The notes: generated from the letters alone by a model not told the origin. A stretch of 64,000 nt of DNA from Neisseria sp. (GCF_030527965.1 NZ_JAUMZU010000001.1:22141-86140), one strand, 5' to 3'; counted from the first letter of the stretch, positions 45,054 through 54,605 are shown. Numbers and translations: made by a program.

Positions 45054-46331
45054 ATGACCACCGAGAGTGAAAACAGAACCTGTTCTTTTTGCGGAAAAGC
45101 CGAGCATGAGGTAAAAAATTTGATTGAAGGCGAGCATGCGTTTATTTGTAACGAATGTGTGGAAGCTTGTGGTGTGATGCTGGGAGAGGGGTCTGCGTCT
45201 GAACAAAGCAGCGGAGGAATGGAAAAGGGCAATGCTACTTTGTCGGGCAAACTTCCGACTCCGGCGGAGATTGTTGGCAATCTGAACGACCATGTTATCG
45301 GGCAGGAGCAGGCCAAAAAGGCGCTGGCGGTGGCCGTGTATAACCATTATAAGCGTTTGAACCATCCTAAAGAGGGCGGCAGTGTCGAATTGTCGAAAAG
45401 CAATATCTTGTTAATCGGCCCGACCGGTTCGGGTAAAACCCTATTGGCGCAATCGCTGGCACGGAAATTGGATGTGCCGTTTGTGATGGCGGATGCAACC
45501 ACGCTGACTGAGGCGGGTTATGTGGGCGAAGACGTTGAGCAGATTATTACCAAACTCTTGGGTAAATGTGATTTTGATGTAGAAAAAGCGCAGCGCGGCA
45601 TTGTTTATATTGACGAAATTGATAAGATTTCTCGTAAAAGCGACAACCCTTCCATTACCCGCGATGTATCGGGCGAAGGTGTTCAACAGGCTTTATTAAA
45701 ATTAATTGAAGGTACCGTTGCAAGCGTGCCGCCACAAGGCGGGCGCAAACATCCGAATCAGGAGTTTATTCAGGTAGACACAACTAATATCCTGTTTATT
45801 TGCGGTGGCGCTTTTGCGGGTTTGGAGAAAGTGATTCGTCAGCGCACGGAAAAAGGCGGTATCGGCTTCGGAGCCGCGGTACATAGTAAAGATGATGATT
45901 CGAAAGTAACCGAACTGTTTCAAACGGTTGAACCGGAAGATTTGATTAAGTTCGGCCTGATTCCGGAATTGATTGGTCGTTTGCCGGTCATTGCAGCTTT
46001 GGCTGAATTGGATGAAGACGCGTTGATTAATATTCTAACCGAGCCGAAAAATGCCTTAGTGAAGCAATATCAAGCTTTATTTGCAATGGAAGGTGTTGAG
46101 CTGGAAATTGAACAGGCGGCCTTGCGAAGCATTGCCAAGCTGGCTTTAGAGCGGAAAACCGGTGCGCGTGGTTTGCGTTCGATTGTAGAGAAGACATTGT
46201 TGAATACTATGTATCTTTTACCAGATTTGAAAGATGTGCAGCGCGTATTAATTACGGCAGACGTTGTTGAAAAAGGAGGTCAGCCAAAGCTTTTTCTGGA
46301 TAGTGGCAAAGAATATTTAATTGAAGCTTAG
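45054..46331 (+). CDS. clpX: ClpX ATP-dependent unfoldase subunit
   Basis: A 425-residue AAA+ protein that unfolds substrates for ClpP. The N-terminal zinc-binding domain has the C4 pattern CSFCGK...CNECVEAC (about residues 10-37). The AAA+ core has Walker A GPTGSGKT, Walker B VYIDEIDK, a [10 protein letters not shown] segment, and the sensor 2 region [11 protein letters not shown]. Length is standard. clpP is not adjacent, unlike in E. coli. Confidence 0.97.
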   Translation: MTTESENRTCSFCGKAEHEVKNLIEGEHAFICNECVEACGVMLGEGSASEQSSGGMEKGNATLSGKLPTPAEIVGNLNDHVIGQEQAKKALAVAVYNHYKRLNHPKEGGSVELSKSNILLIGPTGSGKTLLAQSLARKLDVPFVMADATTLTEAGYVGEDVEQIITKLLGKCDFDVEKAQRGIVYIDEIDKISRKSDNPSITRDVSGEGVQQALLKLIEGTVASVPPQGGRKHPNQEFIQVDTTNILFICGGAFAGLEKVIRQRTEKGGIGFGAAVHSKDDDSKVTELFQTVEPEDLIKFGLIPELIGRLPVIAALAELDEDALINILTEPKNALVKQYQALFAMEGVELEIEQAALRSIAKLALERKTGARGLRSIVEKTLLNTMYLLPDLKDVQRVLITADVVEKGGQPKLFLDSGKEYLIEA

Positions 46332-46422
46332 ACTAACTTATTTTGTTCTGCACTCATAATTGAGCCTTTCTTAAGAATTTTGCCAAATAGGCTTTGTTGC
46401 CTTGTCGGTAGTTAGGTAAGTA

Positions 46423-46448
46423 GTTGTAGGTAGTAGTGGTTGTAGGTA
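46423..46448 (+). repeat. GTTGTAGGTA direct repeats before nrdA
   Basis: GTTGTAGGTA occurs at 46423-46432 and 46439-46448 (16-base period), and a related GTTAGGTA at 46411-46418. They lie 35-75 bases before the nrdA ATG, a position for a transcription factor; they do not match the NrdR box I know. Confidence 0.5.
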
Positions 46449-46482
46449 AAATATCAACTAATATAAAATTTAGGATAAATTG

Positions 46483-48759
46483 ATGAATGCAAGTAACCTG
46501 AAAGTGACCAAGCGTGACGGTCGCTTGGAAGACATTGACCTGGATAAGATTCACCGGGTGATTACATGGGCCGCAGAAGGTCTGGATAATGTCTCTGTTT
46601 CGCAGGTTGAGCTGAAGTCGCATATCCAGTTTTATAACGGTATCCGTACCGATGATATTCATGAAACCATCATTAAAGCCGCTGCGGATTTGATTTCCGA
46701 AGAATCGCCGGACTATCAATATTTGGCTGCGCGATTGGCTATTTTTCATTTGCGTAAAATTGCTTATGGCCAATATGAGCCCCCCCATTTGCTTGAGCAT
46801 GTTACCAAGCTGGTAACAGCAGGCAAATATGATAAACACCTGTTGAACGATTATACCGAAGCTGAATTTAACGAGCTGAACGATTATATTGAACACGAAC
46901 GCGATATGACGTTCTCTTATGCTGCAGTTAAACAGCTTGAGGGTAAATATTTGGTGCAAAACCGGGTAACCGGAGAAATTTATGAAACGCCGCAATTTTT
47001 ATATATTTTGGTGGCGATGTGCTTGTTTGCCAAATATCCGAAAATCAATCGGCTAGACTATATCAAACGGTTTTACGATGCAACGAGCCAATTTAAGATT
47101 TCCCTGCCCACACCGATTATGAGCGGCGTGCGTACGCCGACGCGTCAATTCAGCTCGTGCGTCTTGATTGAGTGTGACGATAGCTTGGATAGCATTAATG
47201 CTACGACTAGCGCGATTGTAAAATATGTTTCTCAACGTGCCGGTATCGGTATCAATGCCGGGCGTATCCGCGGTTTGGGCAGTGCGATTCGTGGTGGAGA
47301 GGCACAACATACGGGCTGTATTCCTTTTTTCAAAATGTTTCAGGCAGCCGTGAAGTCTTGCTCGCAAGGCGGTGTGCGGGGCGGGGCAGCAACGCTTTTT
47401 TATCCGTTATGGCATATCGAAGTGGAAAGCTTGTTGGTGTTGAAAAATAACCGTGGCGTCGAAGACAACCGTGTAAGACATTTGGATTACGGCGTGCAAA
47501 TTAATCGCTTGTTGTATACTCGTCTGATTAAGGGCGGAGATATTGCTTTGTTTTCACCGCATGAAGTACCCGGTTTATATGATGCTTTTTTTGCTGATCA
47601 AGATGAGTTTGAGCGCTTATATACGCAATATGAACAAGACAGCAATATTCGCAAACGTGTGATTCCGGCAACTGAGTTGTTTTCGCTCTTGATGCAAGAG
47701 CGTGCCGGTACCGGTAGGATTTATATACAAAACGTTGACCATTGCAATACTCATAGTCCGTTTGATCCGAAAGTGGCGCCGGTTCGCCAATCCAATTTGT
47801 GTTTGGAAATCGCGCTGCCCACAAAACCTTTGAACGACATTAATGATGGAAACGGTGAAATTGCGCTGTGTACCTTGTCTGCTTTTAATTTAGGCGCATT
47901 GGAAAGTCTGGATGAGTTGGAGAATTTAGCAGATTTGGCCGTACGTGCTTTGGACGCTTTGTTGGATTATCAGGATTATCCGGTTAAAGCAGCGCATAAT
48001 GCGACGATGAACCGTCGGACATTAGGCATAGGCGTTATTAATTATGCTTATTATCTTGCAAAACATGGCGTACGTTACAGCGATGACTCTGCCATTAATC
48101 TGACTCATCAAACTTTTGAAGCAATTCAATATTATTTATTGAAAGCCTCTGTTGCCTTGGCCAAAGAATATGGAGCCTGTCCGTTGTTTAAGGAAACAGT
48201 TTACTCTCAGGGTAAATTGCCCATTGATACTTACAAAAAAGATTTGGATGCTATCTGCAAAGAGCCGTTGCATCTGGATTGGGAGGCACTGAGGGCTGAA
48301 ATTCTGCAACACGGATTACGTAACTCCACCTTAACTGCTTTAATGCCTTCCGAAACCTCCAGTCAGATTGCCAATGCAACCAATGGTATTGAACCGCCGC
48401 GCGGATTGGTTACGGTGAAAGCCTCGAAAGACGGTATCTTGAAACAAGTTGTTCCGGAATTCAGGCGCTTGAAAAATGATTACGAGTTACTGTGGCAAAT
48501 GAAAGGAAACGACGGCTATATCAAGCTGGTGGGAATTATGCAAAAGTTTGTTGATCAAGCCATTTCTGCCAATACCAGTTATGACCCGCAGCGTTTTGAG
48601 GGCGGGCGCGTACCAATGAAGCAAATGTTGAAAGATTTGCTGACTGCTTATAAATACGGCCTTAAAACTTTGTATTACCATAATACACGCGACGGTGCCG
48701 ATGACACGCAAGTGGATTTGCAGGATGACGGTTGTGCAGGCGGAGCGTGTAAGATTTAA
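46483..48759 (+). CDS. nrdA: ribonucleotide reductase class Ia, alpha subunit
   Basis: A 758-residue enzyme reducing NDPs to dNDPs. The N-terminal ATP-cone begins KVTKRDGRLEDIDLDKIHRV; the barrel has FSSCVLIECDD (first active-site cysteine), SNLCLEIALPTKP with the central cysteine, and MPSETSSQIANATNGIEPP. The C-terminal redox pair is CAGGACKI. The beta subunit gene nrdB is not adjacent; a DUS terminator and nlpC follow. ATG at 46483 is used (preceded by GGATAAATT); a TTG one codon earlier is also possible. Confidence 0.96.
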   Translation: MNASNLKVTKRDGRLEDIDLDKIHRVITWAAEGLDNVSVSQVELKSHIQFYNGIRTDDIHETIIKAAADLISEESPDYQYLAARLAIFHLRKIAYGQYEPPHLLEHVTKLVTAGKYDKHLLNDYTEAEFNELNDYIEHERDMTFSYAAVKQLEGKYLVQNRVTGEIYETPQFLYILVAMCLFAKYPKINRLDYIKRFYDATSQFKISLPTPIMSGVRTPTRQFSSCVLIECDDSLDSINATTSAIVKYVSQRAGIGINAGRIRGLGSAIRGGEAQHTGCIPFFKMFQAAVKSCSQGGVRGGAATLFYPLWHIEVESLLVLKNNRGVEDNRVRHLDYGVQINRLLYTRLIKGGDIALFSPHEVPGLYDAFFADQDEFERLYTQYEQDSNIRKRVIPATELFSLLMQERAGTGRIYIQNVDHCNTHSPFDPKVAPVRQSNLCLEIALPTKPLNDINDGNGEIALCTLSAFNLGALESLDELENLADLAVRALDALLDYQDYPVKAAHNATMNRRTLGIGVINYAYYLAKHGVRYSDDSAINLTHQTFEAIQYYLLKASVALAKEYGACPLFKETVYSQGKLPIDTYKKDLDAICKEPLHLDWEALRAEILQHGLRNSTLTALMPSETSSQIANATNGIEPPRGLVTVKASKDGILKQVVPEFRRLKNDYELLWQMKGNDGYIKLVGIMQKFVDQAISANTSYDPQRFEGGRVPMKQMLKDLLTAYKYGLKTLYYHNTRDGADDTQVDLQDDGCAGGACKI

Positions 48760-48784
48760 ACGGGTAATTGAGATTTCTTGATAT

Positions 48785-48822
48785 AAATGCCTGTCTGAAA
48801 ATCTTTCAGACAGGCATTTTTT
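48785..48822. terminator. DUS-pair terminator between convergent nrdA and NlpC gene
   Basis: AAATGCCTGTCTGAAA, three-base loop, TTTCAGACAGGCATTTTTT. Confidence 0.85.
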
Positions 48823-48846
48823 ATTTCTGAGTTAATAAGGTTTTTA

Positions 48847-49377
48847 CTAAAAAAAAGTTCCTGCTTTAACCAATCGTTTGGCGTAATAAGGTTTGTCTAG
48901 CCGTTCGGTGCGTACAGTGCTGCCGGTGGAAGGGGCGTGGATGAATTCGCCGTTGCCGATGTATAGGCCGACGTGGGAAATGCCGCGGCCGGAGGTGTTG
49001 AAAAATACTAAGTCGCCCGATTTGAGTTTGCTCGGGTTGATGCTTCTGCTGGCTTCGGCCATTTGGCGTGAGGTGCGGGGAAGGTTGACGTTGAGGGCGT
49101 TTTTGTAGAGGTATTGAATCATGCCGCTACAATCAAAGCCGGTATCGGTGGTGCCACCCCAGCGGTAGGGCGTGCCGACTAAATCCATGCTTTGCAGAAT
49201 CAATTCGCGGCCGCCTTCTTGTTGGTTGATGTTTGTGATGCGTACGGGTTTGACTGCTTGGCTTGGTTTGCTGGCATGGGTTTTTGGTTTGGATGATGAG
49301 AATACGCCGCAGGAGGAAAGCGCCAATGCGATGGCGCTGAGGGCGGCGGCGCGGCAAAGCGGTTTCAAATCAAGCAT
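48847..49377 (-). CDS. NlpC/P60 cell-wall hydrolase lipoprotein (MepS/Spr-like)
   Basis: A 176-residue lipoprotein: signal MLDLKPLCRAAALSAIALALSSC with lipobox LSSC, then a short linker and an NlpC/P60 domain. The catalytic cysteine is in TGFDCSGMIQYLY (about residue 85) and the histidine in ISHVGLYIGNGEFIHAPSTG. MepS-type members cut D-Ala-mDAP cross-links or related bonds in peptidoglycan at the outer membrane. AAGGAACC precedes the ATG. Confidence 0.92.
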   Translation of the reverse strand: MLDLKPLCRAAALSAIALALSSCGVFSSSKPKTHASKPSQAVKPVRITNINQQEGGRELILQSMDLVGTPYRWGGTTDTGFDCSGMIQYLYKNALNVNLPRTSRQMAEASRSINPSKLKSGDLVFFNTSGRGISHVGLYIGNGEFIHAPSTGSTVRTERLDKPYYAKRLVKAGTFF

Positions 49378-49453
49378 AGAAGGTTCCTTTAATTTTTAGA
49401 ATATCTGTTGTTAGTATCTATAAAGGCGTTTTGGTTCTCGTATTTTAAAATTT

Positions 49454-50104
49454 TTAATCGGGTTGGGGAACTTTATGTTGCACGGCGTAAACGGCGGCTT
49501 GTACCCGACTGCTCAATTCGAGCTTGCGCAAGATATTTTGCACGTGCACTTTGATGGTGGATTCGGCCAAATCAAGGCGGCGCGCGATGATTTTGTTGCT
49601 GTGGCCGGCGGCGAGGTAGCCGAGGATTTCCATTTCACGCGGGGTCAGCGTGGCGAGTTGGTCGTTTTTAGGCGCGGGCACGGGGGAAATCAGCGATTGA
49701 ACCAGGCGGGCGGTCATTTCGGGGGAAAATACGTTGTCGCCGTCGACCGCGCGGCGTATGGAATCAAGCAGGAAATCGGCATTGATGTTTTTCAATAGGA
49801 AACCGCGGGCACCGAGGCGCATGCATTCGGTTAAGTCGTCGCTGTCTTCGGATACGGTGAGCATCACCACGGTTTGCTCGGGATTGGCATGCAAGATTTG
49901 CTCCAGTGCTTCTCTGCCGCTCATCACGGGCATATCCAAATCAAGCAATACGATGTCGGGATGCAGCTGTTCTACGGCTTTCACGCCTGCCAGGCCGTCT
50001 TCGGCTTCACCGATGACGTTGAAATCTTCTTGGCGCGAAAGCAGTGCTTTGATGCCGCTGCGGAAAAGGGTGTGGTCGTCAATTAGTACGATATTGATGC
50101 TCAT
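49454..50104 (-). CDS. NarL/NarP-type response regulator
   Basis: A 216-residue LuxR/FixJ-class regulator. The receiver domain has the acidic pair in VLIDDH, phospho-acceptor aspartate in VLLDLDMPVMSG (about residue 56), and the conserved lysine in LLKN. The C-terminal helix-turn-helix is LTPREMEILGYLAAGHSNKIIARRLDLAESTIKVHV. It overlaps the sensor kinase gene by four bases (ATGA). Together they form a nitrate/nitrite-responsive system of the NarX-NarL or NarQ-NarP kind; the gene targets are not in the window apart from possibly the adjacent molybdopterin genes. Confidence 0.9.
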   Translation of the reverse strand: MSINIVLIDDHTLFRSGIKALLSRQEDFNVIGEAEDGLAGVKAVEQLHPDIVLLDLDMPVMSGREALEQILHANPEQTVVMLTVSEDSDDLTECMRLGARGFLLKNINADFLLDSIRRAVDGDNVFSPEMTARLVQSLISPVPAPKNDQLATLTPREMEILGYLAAGHSNKIIARRLDLAESTIKVHVQNILRKLELSSRVQAAVYAVQHKVPQPD

Positions 50105-51990
50105 GAGGCGGTTCTCTTATTGTGTGGTAGGGTTAGTGTAACGGTAGTGCCTTGTTGCGGTGCGGATTGGATAAGCAGTTGTGCGTGAATTCTGCTGGCT
50201 CTTTCCTGCATGATGCCGATGCCGACATGGTTGCTGCCTGCGGTGTTTAAGGTTTCTGGATTGAAACCTTCGCCGTTGTCGCGGATGAGAAGGGTAAAAT
50301 CCTGATAGTTTTGCAGGCTCAGCTCTACATAGCTGGCGCGGGCGTGTTTGCGGATATTGGACAGGCTTTCTTGTAAGATGAAAATGACTTGGAGCTGCTC
50401 GGCCGCACTCAGCGGCAATCCGTGGCCAGACCATGCTACATCAACCGGAATGCGGGTTTGGCGGGAAAACCGGGCAACCAGCGTTTCTACCGCTTCGGTG
50501 AAGTCTTTTTTGCTGACTTTGGTGCGGAAGTTTAGCAGAAGTTCGCGCACATCATCATAGCACTCTTGCACGCCTTCTTTGATAAAATTCATGTTTTCCT
50601 GAATCTGCTCTTGCTCTTGGGATTGCAGGGCACATTCCAGCATTTGAACTTGAAGATTGAGGAAGGTAAGCGTTTGCGCAATGCTGTCGTGTAAGCCTTG
50701 GGCGAGCAGGTTGCGCTCTTGTAAAACGGCTAATTGGCGGCTTTCTTCATCGAGCCTGATATTGGAAATGGCGGCACCGAGCTGGTTGCAAAGAGCTTGC
50801 AGCAGCTCGGTTTCGGCTGCTTCTAAAACGCGTTTTTCATGAAAATAGAGTGTGAAAATGCCGATTTCCTGCTCTTTGTAGCTTATATGGAAAATGGCAA
50901 TATCGCTGAAACCGATTCTACTGCACAGATTAAGGTCGTTTTTGGCGGTTTGTGTGGGGAAAAAATGCACGGTTTGCTCGCCGGTTTGGGCGGCGGCGCG
51001 GCCGCACAGGCATTCTTCCAGATGTTCGCATTGCTCGGCGGTGCGCAGGTTTTCGGGCAGGCCTGTGCTGGCGGCTAAATCCATACGGTTGCGTTTGAAA
51101 TCCAAAAGGCGCACGCTGCCTGCCGTTGCGGAAATTTCGGGTAATACCTGATCTAGGAAATTCTGCGCGGCTTCGGCGGGCGTATGGGTTTGGTGCAGGT
51201 GGTGGGTAATCTGGTAAAGGGTTTCCAGCTCGTGGTTTTTACGGGCGAGGTCGTGTGTTTTGCGTTCAACTTCTTCTTCCAGATGGCCGTAAAGCTGCTG
51301 AAGGTGGGTGCTCATCTGGTTGAAGCCGCCGGCAAGCTGGGCAAATTCGCTTACATTGCCGATGGCAATCTGTTGGCCGAAACGGCCTTGGCGAATGGCG
51401 TCTACACCTTCGCGCAGGGTATTGATCGGGAGGATAACCCAGGCGTAGAGCAGAATCATCATGATGACCGCCCCCAGCAAAACCATAGCCATTAAGCCTG
51501 TCTGAAAAAGGCGCAGCCATTCGGTATGGCGGGCATTTTTGATTTCGGTCAGGTGGACGAGCCGGTCGATTTCGGCAACGAAGCTTTGCAAAACGTGCAA
51601 CTCCGGTGCTTGCTGATTTTGCGCTGAATTGACCAGCATGGGGCGGGTTCGGGTTTGCCAGTGGCGCACAACCTGTTCCATCTGTTGATGTATTTCGGGC
51701 GAGTCGGGCAGAAATAAGGGGCGTTTGGGGTCGCCTTGCTTCAGGCTGTTAAGAATTTTGTCGAATTCTTGTATGCCCGGCTGTATATCCGAGGCTTGAG
51801 AGGGGTTGGCCAGTTTGAATGCCATGCGGTAGGTGCGCATTCGCAGACTGCCGGCATCATTGATGGCGGCGCCGGCGCCTTCCATACGCCATGAGAGCAC
51901 GAGTGTGAAAGCAATCGAAAACAGTGCGGCGCTGACCCACAATGCAGTGAGCAGTTTCAGACGGGTTGAAAGGCTAATATGGTGGTTCAT
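50101..51990 (-). CDS. NarX/NarQ-type nitrate sensor histidine kinase
   Basis: A 629-residue membrane sensor. Transmembrane segment 1 (LLTALWVSAALFSIAFTLVLS) is followed by a periplasmic domain with the nitrate-binding P-box NDAGSLRMRTYRMAF. Transmembrane segment 2 (MAMVLLGAVIMMILLYAWVI) leads to HAMP, a GAF-like domain, and a HisKA_3 core with the phosphorylated histidine in QGLHDSIAQTLTFLNLQ. The ATPase motif is IRDNGEGFN. The P-box is what ties it to nitrate. MNHHISL at 51990 is chosen as start; the open frame before it lacks family resemblance. Confidence 0.92.
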   Translation of the reverse strand: MNHHISLSTRLKLLTALWVSAALFSIAFTLVLSWRMEGAGAAINDAGSLRMRTYRMAFKLANPSQASDIQPGIQEFDKILNSLKQGDPKRPLFLPDSPEIHQQMEQVVRHWQTRTRPMLVNSAQNQQAPELHVLQSFVAEIDRLVHLTEIKNARHTEWLRLFQTGLMAMVLLGAVIMMILLYAWVILPINTLREGVDAIRQGRFGQQIAIGNVSEFAQLAGGFNQMSTHLQQLYGHLEEEVERKTHDLARKNHELETLYQITHHLHQTHTPAEAAQNFLDQVLPEISATAGSVRLLDFKRNRMDLAASTGLPENLRTAEQCEHLEECLCGRAAAQTGEQTVHFFPTQTAKNDLNLCSRIGFSDIAIFHISYKEQEIGIFTLYFHEKRVLEAAETELLQALCNQLGAAISNIRLDEESRQLAVLQERNLLAQGLHDSIAQTLTFLNLQVQMLECALQSQEQEQIQENMNFIKEGVQECYDDVRELLLNFRTKVSKKDFTEAVETLVARFSRQTRIPVDVAWSGHGLPLSAAEQLQVIFILQESLSNIRKHARASYVELSLQNYQDFTLLIRDNGEGFNPETLNTAGSNHVGIGIMQERASRIHAQLLIQSAPQQGTTVTLTLPHNKRTAS

Positions 51991-52114
51991 TCGATTGGCA
52001 ATATTAGGTATTAGGTCGAAAGTATCATTCCCAAGGCGTATCTGCAATTCTACTAAAGGATAAGGCTGCTTCCCAGCTTGGACAATTCAGGTAGAATCCG
52101 GCTTGTTGTGATTT

Positions 52115-52126
52115 TTCAGACAGGCA
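52115..52126 (-). repeat. single DUS abutting moaD
   Basis: An exact reverse-orientation DUS ends four bases before the moaD ATG and occupies the place of a ribosome binding site; no Shine-Dalgarno match is seen for moaD. Confidence 0.8.
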
Positions 52127-52130
52127 TTTT

Positions 52131-52379
52131 ATGATACGCATATTGTATTTCGGCGTTTTGAAACAACAGTTGCAAATTGAGCAAGAATCGCTTACATGGC
52201 AGGGCGGCAGCGGTCATGATTTGCTTGAATTGCTGCGCGCGCGCGGCGCCGATTGGCAGCAGGCGCTTGATGAAGGCCGTGTTTTTCGGGTGGTGATTAA
52301 TAAGAAAATCAGCTCGTTTGACACCGAGATTCCTGATGGTGCCGAGGTGGGTTTGCTGCCGCCGGTAACAGGGGGCTGA
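52131..52379 (+). CDS. moaD: molybdopterin synthase sulfur carrier subunit
   Basis: An 82-residue ubiquitin-like protein ending in PPVTGG; the terminal Gly-Gly is thiocarboxylated and donates sulfur in molybdopterin synthesis. The start RILYFGVLKQQL is typical of MoaD. It is the first gene of a tight moaD-moaE-mobA-moeA operon, divergent from the NarX/NarL pair. Its leader is short and holds a DUS instead of a clear ribosome binding site. Confidence 0.94.
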   Translation: MIRILYFGVLKQQLQIEQESLTWQGGSGHDLLELLRARGADWQQALDEGRVFRVVINKKISSFDTEIPDGAEVGLLPPVTGG

Positions 52380-52381
52380 AT

Positions 52382-52840
52382 ATGAAGCCCGAAGTGCGCA
52401 TACAAACTGAAGATTTCAATTTGCAGGCCGAATATGAGGCTTTATTGCAACGCAGTTGCAATACCGGTGCAATAGCGGCTTTTGTCGGGCGGGTGCGCGA
52501 CCGCGATACCGATACGCCACTGACTCATCTTTTTTTGGAACATTACCCCGAGGTAACCGAGCAGGAAATCGAACGCATTGTGCAAGATGCTGCGATTCGT
52601 TGGCCTTTAACTGCCTGTAGCGTAGTTCATCGGGTGGGCTTGTTGGGTTCAAACGAGCAAATCGTATTGGTATTAACGGCCAGCGAGCACCGCAAGGCTG
52701 CTTTTTCTGCCGCGGAATATTTGATGGATTATCTCAAAACCGAAGCGCCGTTTTGGAAGCAGGAACGTTTTAGTGATGGGCGCGAGCATTGGGTTGAAGT
52801 CAAAGCGAGCGATAACGAGGCGGTGAATAAATGGCGCTGA
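52382..52840 (+). CDS. moaE: molybdopterin synthase catalytic subunit
   Basis: A 152-residue partner of MoaD. It inserts two sulfurs into precursor Z to form molybdopterin. Family features: GAIAAFVGRVRD, LFLEHYPEVTEQEIERI, VVHRVGLL, and the catalytic lysine region near YLMDYLKTEAPFWKQE. It starts two bases after the moaD stop and overlaps mobA by ten bases. Confidence 0.95.
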   Translation: MKPEVRIQTEDFNLQAEYEALLQRSCNTGAIAAFVGRVRDRDTDTPLTHLFLEHYPEVTEQEIERIVQDAAIRWPLTACSVVHRVGLLGSNEQIVLVLTASEHRKAAFSAAEYLMDYLKTEAPFWKQERFSDGREHWVEVKASDNEAVNKWR

Positions 52841-53412
52841 AAGCCTTGATTATTTCGGGGGGGCAGGCCAGCCGAATGGGCGGGTGTGATAAAGGTTTGG
52901 CTCGATATCGGGAACATGCGCTGATTGATTGCGTGATTGAGCGCTTGAATTTGCCTGCTGCCAATCTAGCGATAAGCGCCAATCGTAATGAAGCCCTTTA
53001 TGCCCAACGAGCTGCCTTGGTTTTTTCCGATTTGCCGTTGTATGCCGGTTGCGGGCCTTTGGCCGCGCTGGCCAGCGCGTCGGTTACGCCGTTAGCAGAG
53101 GAAAAATGGTTGCTGGTTGTGCCGTGCGATACGCCGCATTTGCCGCAAAATATGGCTCATCGCTTTCTTGCGGCAGTAGAGCAATCGTCTGGATGCGCTG
53201 CTTTTTATGCTTCTACGCAAGCGCGAAGCCATTATAGTGTGATGTTGCTTGGCCGAGGTTTATTGGAACGTGCGGCAAGTTATTTGGATGCAGGAAAGCG
53301 TTCGTTGCACGGCTGGCTTGAAGCAGAACATGCGCGGGCAGTTGTTTTCCCGCATGAGGCCGACTTTCGTAATTACAACACTTTGCAAGATTTGGAGTAT
53401 CCGCCATGCTAG
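52831..53412 (+). CDS. mobA: molybdenum cofactor guanylyltransferase
   Basis: A 193-residue nucleotidyltransferase that attaches GMP to the molybdenum cofactor, giving the bis-MGD form used by nitrate reductases. The signature is ALIISGGQASRMGGCDKGL at the N-terminus, a slight variant of LAGGxSxRMGxDK, and VVPCDTPHLP around residue 95. Overlaps moaE by ten bases and moeA by seven, so translation of all three is coupled. Confidence 0.9.
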   Translation: MALKALIISGGQASRMGGCDKGLARYREHALIDCVIERLNLPAANLAISANRNEALYAQRAALVFSDLPLYAGCGPLAALASASVTPLAEEKWLLVVPCDTPHLPQNMAHRFLAAVEQSSGCAAFYASTQARSHYSVMLLGRGLLERAASYLDAGKRSLHGWLEAEHARAVVFPHEADFRNYNTLQDLEYPPC

Positions 53413-54605
53413 ATTTTGAAACTGCACGTGCACAATTGCTTGCCGGCCATGTTTGCCGATTGGCCGATGAAACCGTATGCCTGTCTGAAAGTATCGGACG
53501 GGTTTTGGCGCAGCCGCTGGCGGCTCGGTATCCGAGCCCTTTGTTTGACAACAGTGCGATGGATGGTTATGCCGTATGCGATCAGAAGGGCGGATTACAG
53601 GAATTTACCGTGGTCGACCGTATTATGGCGGGTGATTTGGCCGAGACGCCGTTGCAGCATGGTCAGGCCGCGCGTATTTTTACCGGCGCTGCATTGCCGC
53701 CGCACACGACCTCGGTGGTGTTGCAGGAAGATTGCCATATCGACGGCGATCATTTATTGGTAAACAGCCCCATTCGTTCAGGCCAACACATGCGCATGAA
53801 AGCCGAAGAGATTGCCGAAGGCAGCGAATTGCTGCCGCAAGGCTTCCGGCTGGACGCTGCGGCAATCGGGCTGGCTGCGTCGCAGGGTTACCATGAATTG
53901 CCTGTTTATCGCAAACTCAGAGCCGTTGTGTTTTCCAGCGGAAACGAATTAACCGAACCGGGGCAGGCTTTGCAGGGCAGCAAGATTTATGATGCCAACC
54001 GTTATCAGTTGGTTGCATGGTTGCGAGCCTTGAACGTAGCGGTGAAAGAAGGCGGTATTTTGCCGGATGATTTGCCGCAAACGGAAGTGGCCTTAAAAAA
54101 AGCCGGACAAGAGTATGATATTATCATTACCAGCGGTGGCGCTTCGGTCGGCGATGCCGATTATTTAAAGCAGGCTTTGCAAAATATCGGTAATTTGATT
54201 GAACACAGCGTGGCCATCAAGCCGGGCAAGCCGTTTTCTTGGGGTAGGGTTGGCAACGCCGATGTATTCGTGTTGCCCGGAAACCCCGTATCGGCCTTTG
54301 TTACCGCGCGTATTTTGCTGCGGCCCGTGTTGAACAAATTGGCCGGTCGATGCGAATCGGATTGGTTGTTGCCTGAATTGGAAGCCAAAGCCGATTTTTC
54401 TACCGCTAAGGCGATTAAACGGCGCGAGTTTTTAAGGGTTAGGGTTGAAGCCGGAGCCGAGGGCGGTAGCATTGTGCGTTTGCTGGCCAACCAAGGTTCT
54501 GCCATGCTGGGAACATGCGTTGCCGCCAATGCGTTGTGCGAAGTGCCGCCGGGTGTGAAGGTTGAGAAAGGCGATAGCGTGCGTGTGTTGCTGTTGCCCG
54601 AATAA
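53406..54605 (+). CDS. moeA: molybdopterin molybdenumtransferase
   Basis: A 399-residue enzyme inserting molybdate into adenylated molybdopterin. Features in order: SPLFDNSAMDGYAV, ARIFTGAALPPHTTSVV, the MoCF domain with TSGGASVGDADYLKQ, and PGKPFSWGRVGNADVFVLPGNPVSAF. Last gene of the moaD-moaE-mobA-moeA operon. An exact DUS (53478-53489) lies in its coding sequence. Confidence 0.96.
   Translation: MLDFETARAQLLAGHVCRLADETVCLSESIGRVLAQPLAARYPSPLFDNSAMDGYAVCDQKGGLQEFTVVDRIMAGDLAETPLQHGQAARIFTGAALPPHTTSVVLQEDCHIDGDHLLVNSPIRSGQHMRMKAEEIAEGSELLPQGFRLDAAAIGLAASQGYHELPVYRKLRAVVFSSGNELTEPGQALQGSKIYDANRYQLVAWLRALNVAVKEGGILPDDLPQTEVALKKAGQEYDIIITSGGASVGDADYLKQALQNIGNLIEHSVAIKPGKPFSWGRVGNADVFVLPGNPVSAFVTARILLRPVLNKLAGRCESDWLLPELEAKADFSTAKAIKRREFLRVRVEAGAEGGSIVRLLANQGSAMLGTCVAANALCEVPPGVKVEKGDSVRVLLLPE

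Noticed and set aside
46354..46995. 213-codon minus-strand frame
   Set aside because: Mostly antisense to nrdA; no recognisable motifs.
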